64,000 nucleotides of DNA, from assembly GCF_013177315.1 (NCBI RefSeq), contig NZ_CP053661.1, positions 4,216,001 to 4,280,000 on the forward strand. The letters run 5' to 3'. This document shows, piece after piece, positions 36,136 to 47,907 of this stretch. The stretch's first letter is position 1. Each line of letters begins with the position of its first letter. The notes beneath the pieces were generated by a model. The model made no database searches. It was not told the DNA's origin and saw only the letters and a program-made list of their open reading frames with translations. A program made the position numbers and the translations under genes. This DNA comes from Thermoleptolyngbya sichuanensis A183. GTDB lineage: Bacteria; Cyanobacteriota; Cyanobacteriia; Elainellales; Elainellaceae.

Positions 36136-37040
36136 TAAACCGACGGACTCAACGCGGTCGGCGGATTCGTCTCTGAACTCGCGGCTCGTGCGGCCATTTC
36201 CTTTAGCCGCTTAATCCGTTCTTCAACAGGCGGGTGCGTCATGAACAGCGTCATCAGCCCTTCCCGCGATAGAGGATTCACGACGAATAGCGGCGCAAAG
36301 GCAGGATTGCCGTGGATGGGAACCTTCTGTCCTGTCGCTTCCAGGGCCTCCAGAGCGCGAACCAGCGCCAGGGGATCGCCCGTGATCTCGGCGGCTCCGG
36401 CATCGGCGGCAAACTCCCGCGTGCGAGAAATCGCCATCTGGATCAGCCCCGCTGCCAGCGGCCCCACCACCAGCAAAAACAAGATTGCCAGGGGATTGTT
36501 GCCGCGTCGCCCCGCCCGCGACACTGGAAAATAGAGTGCGCCCAGCGTCAGGATGCGCCCTAGGTAGGTGAGCGATCCGGCCAGGGTTCCCGCCACAGCT
36601 TGCGTCAGCGTATCGCGGTTGCGGACGTGGGTGAGTTCATGAGCGATAACGGCATCCAGCTCGTCTGGCGGCAGCAGCTTGATGAGGCCTTTGGTGAGGG
36701 CGATCGCCGCGTGATTGGGGTCGCGGCCGGTGGCGAAGGCATTGGGCGACTCTGACGGCACGATATACACCGCAGGCATAGGAAGCCCAGCGCGATCGCA
36801 CAGTTTTTCAATGCGGTCGTACAGCGCTGGAGCCTCTTCTCGCGGCGTGGGCTTGGCCTGAAACGCCGCCAGTGCTGCCTGGTCGGAATAGTACCAGGAG
36901 CCGAAGCTGCTCAGCGCTGCAAATGCCAGCCCGTAATACAGACCCGTTTCATCGCGCACCAGCAAATAGCCCGCCAGCACAATCAAGCCGCTGAGCAAGG
37001 CCAGCAGCGCCAGCGTTTTGAACTGATTGATCCCAGCCAT
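36135..37040 (-). CDS. htpX: HtpX-like membrane zinc metalloprotease (M48)
   Basis: A 301-residue peptidase. Two N-terminal membrane helices (TLALLALLSGLIVLAGYLLV and a second near 35-50) precede the zinc-binding HELTH (HEXXH) in DAVIAHELTHVRNRD. Hydrophobic segments and EFAADAGAAEITGDP, with the third zinc ligand Glu, follow. HtpX degrades misfolded membrane proteins in the cytoplasmic or thylakoid membrane. The ATG at 37040 (MAGINQFKT) has AAGGG five bases upstream and fits the family; a frame extending to 37106 is rejected. Confidence 0.9.
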   Translation of the reverse strand: MAGINQFKTLALLALLSGLIVLAGYLLVRDETGLYYGLAFAALSSFGSWYYSDQAALAAFQAKPTPREEAPALYDRIEKLCDRAGLPMPAVYIVPSESPNAFATGRDPNHAAIALTKGLIKLLPPDELDAVIAHELTHVRNRDTLTQAVAGTLAGSLTYLGRILTLGALYFPVSRAGRRGNNPLAILFLLVVGPLAAGLIQMAISRTREFAADAGAAEITGDPLALVRALEALEATGQKVPIHGNPAFAPLFVVNPLSREGLMTLFMTHPPVEERIKRLKEMAARAASSETNPPTALSPSV

Positions 37041-37221
37041 AGAACCCTTGTAAGTTCGTGTAAACCTATGTAAATCCGTGTAAATCCGTAGTGCAAACCC
37101 AGTCAATCGACAGATTGACTTCGAGTGTTTATAGCATCGCAGATGCCTACCCTGGCAGGGTCTATCTGAGGAAAGAAAATTAACAGTCGGCAGTCGCTGC
37201 CATCCCTTTCCAAAGAGGGAC

Positions 37222-37310
37222 AGGACTTACACGCTGGCAATAAGCTTTCTGGATTTTGGACGATTTCTCACGGGCTGCATCCGCGAGAAATCGTCCCCCT
37301 GCGTAAGTCG
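37222..37310. mobile_element. Family A miniature inverted-repeat element, copy 3
   Basis: An 89-bp copy with left end AGGACTTAC, inner stem GGACGATTTCTC/GAGAAATCGTCC (perfect 12 bp) and right end TGCGTAAGTC. It lies in the 301-bp spacer between htpX and the membrane subtilase gene. Confidence 0.8.
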
Positions 37311-37341
37311 CTAGAGGGATTCTAAAGAGGGAGGTGGGGAA

Positions 37342-39120
37342 CTAGGCGCGGGCAGCCGCCTTGGCCGCCAGAGTTGCCAGACCCACACAGAGCAGCGCGT
37401 TTAACGCCAAGTATCCACGGGCGATCGCCCCTGCGCCCAATCCCATCACCTGCGGATCGACCACCGCGCTAATGCCCAAACAGGCCGCCACACCCAGCGT
37501 TGCGCCGATGGCCACCCACTTGCCCCAGGCATGGCCCAGCAGCAGCGCCACTAGCCCAAACGGAATCAGCACGCTGGCGAAGAGCGGGTTCAGTGCTGCG
37601 CTGCCGGATATTGCGCCGCCCAGTTCAGGAATCGAGCTACCCAAAAGTCGGAAGGGATATTGCGGCAGGTCGTAAATATAGAAACCCCGGAACGGGAAAA
37701 AGCCGCTGCTGCCTGCGACTAGGCCCAGCCCCAGCGACAGGCTCAGCACGGGCACATAGCGCCGCAGCAGCCACGCCAGCAGGTATGACCCCAGCACCAT
37801 GCCCAGCTTGGGCAACAGCGCCACCGCGCCGCCATCAAACCAGAAGCGCAGGTTGAGATAGCCATTGTCGTGCAGCCAGCGCAGGAAGTCTTTCACGTCC
37901 AGATTTTCCTGCTGGGCTAACCGTACAGCAGCGTTGGCATCCAGCCGGCCTGCGCCGAAGTGGTTGAGCGGGTCTTCCGTAACCTGGCGAGCGGAGGATT
38001 TGAGGATTTGGGCGATCGCCTCCGGTTCCGTAATGCCTACGGATTTCACCAGCGCAGCAACGGCGGCAACGTGGGGCGCGGCCATGCTGGTGCCCTGGAA
38101 GGCACGAAACACGGGTTCGCCCGTCTCCGGATCGATAGTTTGCTGCAAAATGCCGCCTGCGTCGTTTTCGCCCTCAAACGCGCCGCCCGGTGCGGCAATG
38201 TCCACGCCCGCGCCGAAGTTGGAATAGGGCGCTTTGGCTCCCGTGGCATCCACGGCCGACACGGCAATCACGTTGCCATAGCGGGCGGGAAATCCGGCAG
38301 CGTTGGTGTTGGCGTTGCCTGCCGCTGCCACAATCACCACGCCTTTGCCGTGGGCATAGTCGATGGCATCCCGCATCACGCCCGCGTCGCCACCCCCACC
38401 CAGGCTGAGGTTAATTACGTCCGCCCCGTGGTCGGCAGCAAAGCGAATCGCCTCAGCAATGTCCGTCACCGTGCCGCCGCCCTCCGCGCCCAGCACCTTC
38501 AGCGGCATCAGGCTGGCTTCGTAGGCAATGCCCGCTACGCCGAGATTGTTGTTCGTGGATTGGGCGATTGTCCCGGCGACGTGGGTGCCGTGGCCGTTGT
38601 CGTCGATCGCCTCTTCCCGGTCGTTTACAAAGTCGTAGCCGGGGACAAACTTGGTCTGCTGCAAATCGGGCACAGGCGCAATGCCCGTGTCGATGACGGC
38701 AATGGTCGTGCCCGCGCCCTTGCTCTCGTTCCAGGCAGATTCCATCTGAAGGGTCTGGAGATTCCACTGTTTGGGATAGTCGGGGTCGTTGGGCACGTCC
38801 AGTGTGCGATAGATATAGTTGGGGTCGATGGATTCTGTATAGCGGCGCAGGTCAGAGCGGCGGAGCGATCGCAGGGTTCGCTGATCTCCTGGCAAAATGT
38901 AAACCTGCTCAGCCTGAGAAAAGGCGCTGTTGAGTTGGGGTGTGATGCTGAACTGTTGGGCGATCGCCCCTAGCTGCTGCTCCACTTCTGCCGCCGTCAG
39001 GTCATCCCGAAAGTCCAGCACAATCGACTCATACTCGCCCCGACTGCCCAGCCCTGGCACATGACCCAGCGCCAAGATCAGCCCCGCCAAAAACAGCCCA
39101 ATCCACCACAGCCGTCCCAT
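37342..39120 (-). CDS. Membrane-anchored subtilisin-like serine protease (S8)
   Basis: A 592-residue S8 peptidase. An N-terminal hydrophobic segment (LWWIGLFLAGLILALGHV) acts as signal or anchor, and a propeptide-like region follows (30-110). The catalytic triad is Asp144 (AVIDTG), His177 (NGHGTHVAGT) and Ser345 (QGTSMAAPHVA). From about 420 to 590 there are several membrane helices, unusual for subtilases, which would hold the protease on the outer side of the membrane. Roles could include processing of secreted proteins; the substrate is unknown. It is one of three subtilases in the window. Confidence 0.9.
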   Translation of the reverse strand: MGRLWWIGLFLAGLILALGHVPGLGSRGEYESIVLDFRDDLTAAEVEQQLGAIAQQFSITPQLNSAFSQAEQVYILPGDQRTLRSLRRSDLRRYTESIDPNYIYRTLDVPNDPDYPKQWNLQTLQMESAWNESKGAGTTIAVIDTGIAPVPDLQQTKFVPGYDFVNDREEAIDDNGHGTHVAGTIAQSTNNNLGVAGIAYEASLMPLKVLGAEGGGTVTDIAEAIRFAADHGADVINLSLGGGGDAGVMRDAIDYAHGKGVVIVAAAGNANTNAAGFPARYGNVIAVSAVDATGAKAPYSNFGAGVDIAAPGGAFEGENDAGGILQQTIDPETGEPVFRAFQGTSMAAPHVAAVAALVKSVGITEPEAIAQILKSSARQVTEDPLNHFGAGRLDANAAVRLAQQENLDVKDFLRWLHDNGYLNLRFWFDGGAVALLPKLGMVLGSYLLAWLLRRYVPVLSLSLGLGLVAGSSGFFPFRGFYIYDLPQYPFRLLGSSIPELGGAISGSAALNPLFASVLIPFGLVALLLGHAWGKWVAIGATLGVAACLGISAVVDPQVMGLGAGAIARGYLALNALLCVGLATLAAKAAARA

Positions 39121-39376
39121 CGCTCCGACTCCCAGGAAGTGTTTCTTCCCAACGATAGCTCAGGCGCTAGCGGAGTTGGAGGGCAGAGTTAAGAAACGCA
39201 ACTGAGAAGCTTTCGCTTTAATTCGCTCTAAATTACTTCAAGTCTGGGGTTCAGGATTAGCAGCCATTGCAAGCCGGAGGTGCCATCATCAAAGCGCAAG
39301 ACTCAGCGAAAATGAGAAGTAAGTCCAAAACCCAGACGATTTCTCCACGCTCCCCACTGTCACCAGATCTCGCCCT

Positions 39377-39733
39377 ATGACATCTTCTCCTTTGTTGCCG
39401 GATCGTATTGCTCCAGCCCTTGCAGCAAACCTGACGTACATCAAGCTCGATCGCGCCAAGCTTGCAGATTTTTGCCAGAAGCACCGCATTCGTAAACTCT
39501 CGCTATTTGGCTCCATCCTGCGCGACGACTTTGATCCAGATCGCAGCGATGTCGATTTCCTAGTGGAATTTTTGCCAGAAGCTCGCATTGGATATTTTGA
39601 AATCGTTCGTATCGAAAATGAGCTATCTACCATGATTGGTAGAAAAGCGGATCTCAGAACACCTCAGGAACTCAGCCGTTATTTTCGGCAAGAAGTAATT
39701 GATGAAGCTGTTACTCAATATGCGCGAACATGA
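39377..39733 (+). CDS. mntA: MntA-like nucleotidyltransferase antitoxin
   Basis: A 118-residue minimal nucleotidyltransferase with the polymerase-beta-like motif FGSILRDDFDPDRSDVDFLV (Gly45-Ser46, then Asp58 and Asp60). In the type VII HepT-MntA toxin-antitoxin system the antitoxin inactivates HepT by transferring AMP to a tyrosine in the toxin's active-site motif. Its stop codon overlaps the start of the HepT gene by four bases (ATGA), so translation is coupled. Confidence 0.88.
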   Translation: MTSSPLLPDRIAPALAANLTYIKLDRAKLADFCQKHRIRKLSLFGSILRDDFDPDRSDVDFLVEFLPEARIGYFEIVRIENELSTMIGRKADLRTPQELSRYFRQEVIDEAVTQYART

Positions 39734-40065
39734 CCAAAATTGACGATACAACTCGCCTGCAACATATGCTGGACTATTCCAGAAAAGCCTGCGAATTTAC
39801 ACAGGGTAAAACTCAAGCTGATTTGGAGTCAAACGAAGTGCTAACACTGGCAATCGTTCGGCTGATTGAAATTGTTGGCGAAGCCGCAGCAAACGTATCT
39901 CCAGAGCGTCGGGAAGAGTTTCAAGATATTCCCTGGAGTGAAATTATAGGCATGAGAAATCGCGTCGTTCATGCCTACTTCGATGTCAACTTTAATATTG
40001 TTTGGAATACAGTGACCTACAATTTGCCATCGCTTATTGCTCAGCTCGAAGCCTCTCTCGAATAA
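39730..40065 (+). CDS. hepT: HepT-like ribonuclease toxin
   Basis: A 111-residue all-helical HEPN protein with the RX4HXY motif (Arg76, His81, Tyr83 in MRNRVVHAYF). That motif forms the RNase active site, and its tyrosine is the AMP acceptor for MntA. It probably cleaves tRNA or mRNA when unmodified. The length is normal. With the overlapping mntA it forms a complete, apparently intact toxin-antitoxin module. Confidence 0.88.
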   Translation: MTKIDDTTRLQHMLDYSRKACEFTQGKTQADLESNEVLTLAIVRLIEIVGEAAANVSPERREEFQDIPWSEIIGMRNRVVHAYFDVNFNIVWNTVTYNLPSLIAQLEASLE

Positions 40066-40171
40066 GCAGGGTATTGAGCCATATAGCGGCTAGTTCTCTA
40101 CGTGCAATTCTGCGTGAACTTGGCAGCTAGATAGGCCAGGGTTGCTTCAAAGCTGCCCCTATTCCCAGTCT

Positions 40172-40711
40172 CTAAACAATTCGCTTTTCCAGATATTGCC
40201 CAATCATCTGCTGTTCGCCTTCGCGGGTAATGATGGTCTGGCGGGTGCGGTAGAGTTGCCCGATGAGCTTGATTTCCTCCTCGAAGGAGGAGCCTTTGTA
40301 TTCGGTGCGGAGGCAGAGGGTTTGGGGGTTGGTGAAGTAGTAGAGCGCGGTGACAGGCTTGGTGGTGGCAAAGCCGCGATCGCGGTACAGTAGACTTCCC
40401 ATTGCGCCGAAGAGGGTAGAGCCTCTGGACTGGGTGCGTCCTGATAGCGCCTCGGCACTATTCCAGACGACCTCCGTGCCGCAGGTGAGGCAGGTGTCAT
40501 CTTCCAGTTTGTGCAGGCGGGCGAGGTGGCGCAGTTCGTCGCAGCCCTGGGACAAAAAGCGGACTTGAATCTGGCTGACCATTTCCTTGGTTTCGCCGTC
40601 GGGCAGGGTGTAGTAGCGCCGCTCAGAGCGCCATTCGCCAGCAGACTGCTGAAAGAATTCGGCAATTTGGGAATCGCCTGCGGTTGTGGTCAAAGAAGGC
40701 TGAAACGTCAC
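40172..40711 (-). CDS. CpcS/CpeS-family phycobiliprotein lyase
   Basis: A 179-residue lipocalin-fold protein beginning with the family signature IAEFFQQSAGEWRSERRYY. Beta strands follow to a conserved-looking end (QTIITREGEQQMIGQYLEKRI). Such lyases attach phycocyanobilin or phycoerythrobilin to cysteines of phycobiliproteins. Which subunit it serves, and whether it is CpcS, CpcU or CpcV, cannot be decided by eye. No phycobiliprotein genes are adjacent. Confidence 0.85.
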   Translation of the reverse strand: MTFQPSLTTTAGDSQIAEFFQQSAGEWRSERRYYTLPDGETKEMVSQIQVRFLSQGCDELRHLARLHKLEDDTCLTCGTEVVWNSAEALSGRTQSRGSTLFGAMGSLLYRDRGFATTKPVTALYYFTNPQTLCLRTEYKGSSFEEEIKLIGQLYRTRQTIITREGEQQMIGQYLEKRIV

Positions 40712-40957
40712 CGAACTGTCCTCACACTCGCAACTAAGGTTAACAAAGTAAATGGGGAAACCTGCACTTTTGTCAATTCATGCTTGCGTTTCTGTAATTC
40801 TTTTTAATATAACCCAGAGGGTGGGATTTTAGGGCCCCCTGGATGGGTAATTATTCTCAGCGATCGCCCAGATATATTGTTCCCATCTAACCCCGAAAAG
40901 GGTCAAATCCGGCATGATGTAAGAGGGCTGCTTGTTCTCAGCAATTTAACAACGGGT

Positions 40958-43018
<2,061 letters not shown>

Positions 43019-43051
43019 TCCTCAAGTGTAATCAGTTTAAGGTTCAATTTT

Positions 43052-43126
43052 AATGTCCAGATAAACAATGTCTAGATAAACAATGTCCAAATAAACAATA
43101 TCCAAATAAACAATATCCAAATAAAC
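43052..43126. repeat. 15-bp tandem repeat, five copies
   Basis: Five copies of AATGTCCAAATAAAC-like 15-bp units immediately after uvrB, upstream of a family B element. Confidence 0.85.
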
Positions 43127-43146
43127 GACCAAACCTGGTTCAAAGC

Positions 43147-43286
43147 GGGGGTATCCCACTTTTGTAACCCTCACCCTACAGCCCTCTCTCAAAGCGGGAG
43201 AGGGACTTCCAATCCGGCTCTCCTTCTCCTGCTCTGGGAGAAGGGGCTGGGGGATGAGGGCAAACTTGCAGCCCTGGGATGCGCCC
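43147..43286. mobile_element. Family B miniature inverted-repeat element, copy 2 (inverted orientation)
   Basis: A 140-bp element with ends GGGGGTATCCCA and TGGGATGCGCCC. It lies in the opposite orientation to the copies at 31771 and 49171. A 9-bp direct repeat GTTCAAAGC flanks it at 43138-43146 and 43287-43295, as expected for a transposition target duplication. Confidence 0.88.
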
Positions 43287-43446
43287 GTTCAAAGCCGACT
43301 CACAAAAGCCTTATCACAATTGCTTGAGAGTCGTCTCTTCACTTTGTCAGTTGAAAGTGAGATCTAGATTCCAAAGTGGTTCGTAGACCCATTCGCAACC
43401 CGATTCGCCACTCTATTCACACCCACCTCACACCCACGTCACGCCC

Positions 43447-44475
43447 ATGATCGGACAGTCGAGGTCGTCACAATCCGGAGGTTCTCGATGCAGCGATTTC
43501 CCCAAATATTCCATCGTGGTGCCTGTGTACAACGAAGAGGCGAATATTCCAGAGCTATATCGCCGCGTCAGCCGGGTTATGGAGTCGCTGGATGGAGACG
43601 CAGAGCTAATTTTGATTGATGACGGCAGCGGCGATCGCACGCTATCCATGCTGCGCGACCTGCACCAGCAAGACCCCCGCGTGCGCTACCTCAGCTTTGC
43701 GCGAAACTTTGGGCATCAGACAGCAGTGACGGCGGGGCTGCACTTTGCACGGGGCAAAGCAGTGGTGACGATGGATGCCGACTTGCAAGATCCGCCGGAG
43801 CTAATTTTGCAACTGGTGGAACGGTGGCAGGAAGGCTATCAGGTGGTCTACGCCCAGCGGACTCGCCGCAAACAGGAAGGTCTGCTTAAGCGCGGGCTGG
43901 CCTACGGCTTTTATCGCATTTTGCGGAAGCTGGCGGATGTGGACATTCCCACGGACACGGGCGACTTTTGCCTGATGGATCGCGCAGTGGTGAATTTGCT
44001 GAATCGGATGCCAGAGCGCAACCGCTACATTCGCGGACTCCGCGCCTGGGTGGGCTTTCGGCAGACAGCGGTGCTGTTTGACCGCGACCCCCGGTTTGCG
44101 GGCGAGGTGAAGTATACCTTTCGCAAGTCGCTGGCGCTGGCGATCAACGGGCTGGTGTCGTTTTCGATTATTCCCCTGCGGCTTTCGACCTATATGGGCA
44201 TGGCGGCGGCGGCGATCGCCCTGCTGATGATGGGGCTGGTGGTCTACTGGCGCTTGTTTGAACCCAACTCACGGCTAACGGGCTTTGCTACGATTGCGAT
44301 CGCTGTCTTTTTTCTGGGCGCAGTGCAGTTGATTTGCATTGGCATTCTCGGCGAATATATCGGGCGCATCTACGAAGACGTGCGCGGCCGCCCGCTCTAC
44401 ACCCTGGCCGAGGCAGGTGGCTTCGAGGATTTGCCCCATCCCCAATCCTTCTCGCACGGGGTTTCGGAGCCGTAA
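43447..44475 (+). CDS. Family 2 glycosyltransferase with two membrane helices (DPM1/GtrB-like)
   Basis: A 342-residue protein. The GT-A domain starts [18 protein letters not shown] and has [12 protein letters not shown], then [15 protein letters not shown] (DXD-type metal and donor site), and [17 protein letters not shown]. Two C-terminal membrane helices (about 235-262 and 272-298) follow, with [21 protein letters not shown] typical of the family end. It should transfer a sugar from a nucleotide donor to undecaprenyl or polyprenyl phosphate at the cytoplasmic face. The upstream spacer contains repeats. Confidence 0.9.
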   Translation: MIGQSRSSQSGGSRCSDFPKYSIVVPVYNEEANIPELYRRVSRVMESLDGDAELILIDDGSGDRTLSMLRDLHQQDPRVRYLSFARNFGHQTAVTAGLHFARGKAVVTMDADLQDPPELILQLVERWQEGYQVVYAQRTRRKQEGLLKRGLAYGFYRILRKLADVDIPTDTGDFCLMDRAVVNLLNRMPERNRYIRGLRAWVGFRQTAVLFDRDPRFAGEVKYTFRKSLALAINGLVSFSIIPLRLSTYMGMAAAAIALLMMGLVVYWRLFEPNSRLTGFATIAIAVFFLGAVQLICIGILGEYIGRIYEDVRGRPLYTLAEAGGFEDLPHPQSFSHGVSEP

Positions 44476-44592
44476 TCCTCTAATCTGCAACGATTGCGCG
44501 AGGCAGCCATTGCGTTAATTGTTGAATTGTTGGTTGAATTGTTGCACTGGCTATTTCGCTAATTGTGCTAACTGCGTCAACTTTTGCGCTAG

Positions 44593-45696
44593 CTATTGCG
44601 CCACATCTACGGGCTGATTTTCTGAGGCAGCCGAGCTAGCCAGCAGCGCCTCCAGCAGGTTGCCCCGATTGGTGCGAACCGTGTCCACCGTTGCCTTGAT
44701 GAAGCCTGCAATCGGCACTGCCACCAGCAGCCCCAGCACACCGCCCACCTTCAGCCCGATATCCAGCGAAATCAGCATCCACACAGGGTTTAGCCCCGTC
44801 AACTCGCCCACAATGCGCGGGCCGATCAGGTTTTCGCAAATCTGGATAATCACCGCGCCGACGATCAGCACTTTTACACCCAGCCAAAAGTTTTGCAGCG
44901 CCAGCAGGGAACTGACGATCACCAGCGTCGTGCTGCCGCCAAAGGGAATCAGGCTGGCCGCACCGATGCCCAGGCCAAATAGCTCTGCCAGGGGAATTCG
45001 CAAAATCAGCATTGCCGCCGTTTGCGACAGACCCATGATGGTGGCTAGCGTCGCCTGTCCCACAATGAAGCGCTCAAAGTTTTGCGGTAGCGACTGCCGA
45101 ATGCGATCGCCCCAGGGCGACGGCAGCCAGCCCAAAATTCCCGCCCAAAGCTGTTCGCCCCGCAGCACCAGGAAAATCGTGAACACCACCGTCAGGAAGA
45201 TATTCACAATGCTGCCAATGGCGCTAAAGACCAGACTGATGACCTGCGTGGTGAGCGATCGCAGCACGCCCGTCAGCCGCTCGATCTGCTGATTCAGCGT
45301 CGTACTTAGGTCTACCGGAATCTGTTGCTCAATGGCCCAGGCTTCCAGCGATTTCAACTGCTGCTGGCCAGACTTCAGCCATTCTGGCAGGCGGGTGAGC
45401 AACTCGTTCGACTGGCGCAAAATCAGCGGCACGATAAACACCAGCAGCACGCTCAGCACAATCAGGAACAGCAGAAACACGACTCCGACGGCAATGCTGC
45501 GCCGCACACCGCGCTGCTGCAAAAAGCGGATGGGATAGTCCAGCAAGAAAGAAACGAGCGTTGCGGCAATCAGGGTGCTGATTAGCGGCTGGAGCCACTG
45601 GGCAAACAGCAGCAGCAGCCAAGCGTTGAGAAACACGACGGGGAAAATCAGCCCAATCGTAAAAATGCGGGGTAATCGACTCAACGACTCAAGCAT
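44593..45696 (-). CDS. AI-2E (PerM/YdiK) family transporter
   Basis: A 367-residue membrane protein with the AI-2E family layout. Two N-terminal helix pairs precede a cytoplasmic or periplasmic helical segment (about 110-150), then several helices with GIGAASLIPFGGSTTLVI and ICENLIGPRIVGELTGLNPVWMLISL near the C-terminus, family-typical motifs. Family members were linked to autoinducer-2 export or ion and osmotic roles; the substrate here is unknown. It ends with a soluble tail. The gene is 27 bp downstream of a hydrolase on the same strand. Confidence 0.88.
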   Translation of the reverse strand: MLESLSRLPRIFTIGLIFPVVFLNAWLLLLFAQWLQPLISTLIAATLVSFLLDYPIRFLQQRGVRRSIAVGVVFLLFLIVLSVLLVFIVPLILRQSNELLTRLPEWLKSGQQQLKSLEAWAIEQQIPVDLSTTLNQQIERLTGVLRSLTTQVISLVFSAIGSIVNIFLTVVFTIFLVLRGEQLWAGILGWLPSPWGDRIRQSLPQNFERFIVGQATLATIMGLSQTAAMLILRIPLAELFGLGIGAASLIPFGGSTTLVIVSSLLALQNFWLGVKVLIVGAVIIQICENLIGPRIVGELTGLNPVWMLISLDIGLKVGGVLGLLVAVPIAGFIKATVDTVRTNRGNLLEALLASSAASENQPVDVAQ

Positions 45697-45723
45697 GAGG
45701 GACGCAGTGGCAAAAACCAGAAG

Positions 45724-47721
45724 TTAGGGCGCTTCTGATGATCCTATCGCGATGTCGCTCTGTTCGTCCGACTCGACGACGCTTGTGTCGATGTCCACGC
45801 TGCCCGGTGTGGGAATGGCGCGATAGAGAAACCGAATCGTGTCGCGCTCATCAAAGCGATCCAGTTCGTGGCGGACATCTTCTTCGCTGGGCGCAGTGAC
45901 TTGCATCAAAAAAGGCAGCAGCTTGAACGTGGGCGTATAGGTGAAAAAGTAGCCGCCATGCACGTCGATGCGCCCTGTTAGATAGAAGAACGTGTTAATC
46001 GCATCGATGGGAATCGCGGTGAATGGGTTGAGCTCCAGGGCAACCGCGTTCACGCCCTTCATCTTGGAGCAGTCCAGGTAGCTGAAATTTTCAAACAGGT
46101 CATAGGCAGACGTGGGACGCACCGCCTGACGAGTCAAAATTGCGCCGCGAATCAGCAAAATCTTAAGCTGCTCTCGGCGGCGCTTGCGGCGGGGCGTTTT
46201 TTGGATTTCTTTCTCTGGGTTGGGCGGCAAAAACACGTTTCCCAGGCGCAGACCTGACATTTCCACGCTGGGTTCGCTAAACCAGTTGCCCAGGGTGGAG
46301 AGATAGCGCAACACAATGTCGCGATCGCTCGACATTAGGTAAATCTGCTCGCAGCGGCGAATGGCAGAGCGGACGTAGTTGTTTCGCCCTTCCCGCAGCA
46401 GCTCCAGGGGAATATCGGGCGAGGCCAGAATCAGCTTGCCCAGCTTGAGGCAGTCGCCCAGTCCATCGTCATTGGATTCCTGGTCATCTTTGCCAAAGCG
46501 ATCCGACAACACCCGCAGCACGTTCACCAGCACCAGCCCGCCCATGCTGTGGCCAATCAGGTTCACCAGCTTGCGGCTGCGCTTGAGGGCCAGTTGAACC
46601 CGCTCGTCGCGCTCCGGCAGCCCCATGTCTTGAAGCATGAGCCGCTTCAGCGATTTATCCAGCCGCCAGAAAAATTCCGCGAGATCCGGTGCGCCATAGT
46701 GAATCGCCCGGTAGCGATCGCGCTGATAGACCACCGACCGCAACAGCATCAGCAGCGACAGCCACAGGAAAAAGACCCCAGCGGCGATCGCCAGATGCCA
46801 CTGCGGCCCCACATCCCGTACAAGGTCAATCTTCTCTGCCAGTTCCGTGAGGCCAATCAGCACCACGCTGGGAATAAAGCTGAGCAGCAGCAGGCTCCCC
46901 AGAAATTTCATTAAAATTTCCAGATTGCTCATAGAGTCCCGGATCAGCCCCCGGTTAAACACGGGCTGTTCGCTGGGCCAGTGATAGCCGATGTAGAGAT
47001 GCTCTTCGCCCAGCGTGTCGGTGGGTTCCCCGCCGGGTTTGGGTTTGGCAAAGAGGTAGTTGGCTTCGTCTGAAAGAAACTTGTAGAAGCCACCCGCCGG
47101 GTTGGCGTAGCCGTGCGTCCGCAGGGTCAGGGCGCGGATGTTTCGCTGGTGAATGATTTCCGCCAGCTCATCGACATTAAACAGCGGGCGAAACAGCTTG
47201 GGGTTGGGGAGCGATCGCTCGACCGCCAGCGACACCGATGCCGTGCTGACCACCAGAAACGTATTCTGGGTACACCACTCGCCGCATTCGCCCTGCTTGC
47301 CCTCCTGCCCCAGATAGCGATACACCTCAAAGTTTCGCCCAATGGCTTTGGTAAACTCGCGGCGCTTCCAGTGGTTCAGCGTTTTGATGACGTACTCTTC
47401 GTCTACAAGCCGACAAAAGCCGGGATAGCGCTCCTGACACTGGGCCCAGTCAAAGGCTTGGGCATGGGTTTTGAGTTCGTTATGGAGCGCATCGGCGATC
47501 GCCCTGGGGTCGGCCTTTCCCTGATACACTGCGGGATCTGCGTCATACATCGGCTCGTAGGCAAGCTGCACGATTCGCGCCTTGGCCCACCAGTCCGAAA
47601 AAGGAGCCGCATTTGCCACAATGCCCCCCAGCCAGCGCTGGTCATTGGCACAGGCCTCACGCCCCGCTGACGACTCTGCCCAGCGATAGGGCAGCGCCTC
47701 CTCTAGCTGTGTTGCACCCAT
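45724..47721 (-). CDS. Membrane-associated alpha/beta-hydrolase-like protein
   Basis: A 665-residue protein with a good RBS (AAGGAGA before the ATG at 47721). THGYANPAGGF (about 202-212) looks like the oxyanion loop of a DUF900-type hydrolase. Two membrane helices (about 268-292 and 308-330) follow, and then NLIGHSMGGLVLVNVLRV supplies the nucleophile elbow (Ser392). The helices therefore split the hydrolase fold, which is unusual. The C-terminal 250 residues include a basic KTPRRKRRRE stretch and no recognised domain. It could be an esterase or lipase acting at the membrane; the substrate is unknown. It probably forms a unit with the downstream AI-2E transporter. Confidence 0.7.
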   Translation of the reverse strand: MGATQLEEALPYRWAESSAGREACANDQRWLGGIVANAAPFSDWWAKARIVQLAYEPMYDADPAVYQGKADPRAIADALHNELKTHAQAFDWAQCQERYPGFCRLVDEEYVIKTLNHWKRREFTKAIGRNFEVYRYLGQEGKQGECGEWCTQNTFLVVSTASVSLAVERSLPNPKLFRPLFNVDELAEIIHQRNIRALTLRTHGYANPAGGFYKFLSDEANYLFAKPKPGGEPTDTLGEEHLYIGYHWPSEQPVFNRGLIRDSMSNLEILMKFLGSLLLLSFIPSVVLIGLTELAEKIDLVRDVGPQWHLAIAAGVFFLWLSLLMLLRSVVYQRDRYRAIHYGAPDLAEFFWRLDKSLKRLMLQDMGLPERDERVQLALKRSRKLVNLIGHSMGGLVLVNVLRVLSDRFGKDDQESNDDGLGDCLKLGKLILASPDIPLELLREGRNNYVRSAIRRCEQIYLMSSDRDIVLRYLSTLGNWFSEPSVEMSGLRLGNVFLPPNPEKEIQKTPRRKRRREQLKILLIRGAILTRQAVRPTSAYDLFENFSYLDCSKMKGVNAVALELNPFTAIPIDAINTFFYLTGRIDVHGGYFFTYTPTFKLLPFLMQVTAPSEEDVRHELDRFDERDTIRFLYRAIPTPGSVDIDTSVVESDEQSDIAIGSSEAP

Positions 47722-47907
47722 GAAGGTTCTCCTTCTGCGACCGTTGGTGATCCAGACCGTGGTTGATCCGGAGAGTGATCCAGAACTCGCGGCGGCTTAA
47801 AATTCCGCGCCGGGATATTCCCGAAATTTTAGAACCCTGCGTCTGGTCTGGTGCAGGAAGTTAACAAAGCCTTAGATGAGCCCCCGTAGAGGAATCACCA
47901 GAGATAC

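Noticed and set aside
40877-40957. N-terminal extension of uvrB
   Set aside because: The extra 27 codons have no similarity to UvrB, whose normal start is [10 protein letters not shown] at 40958.
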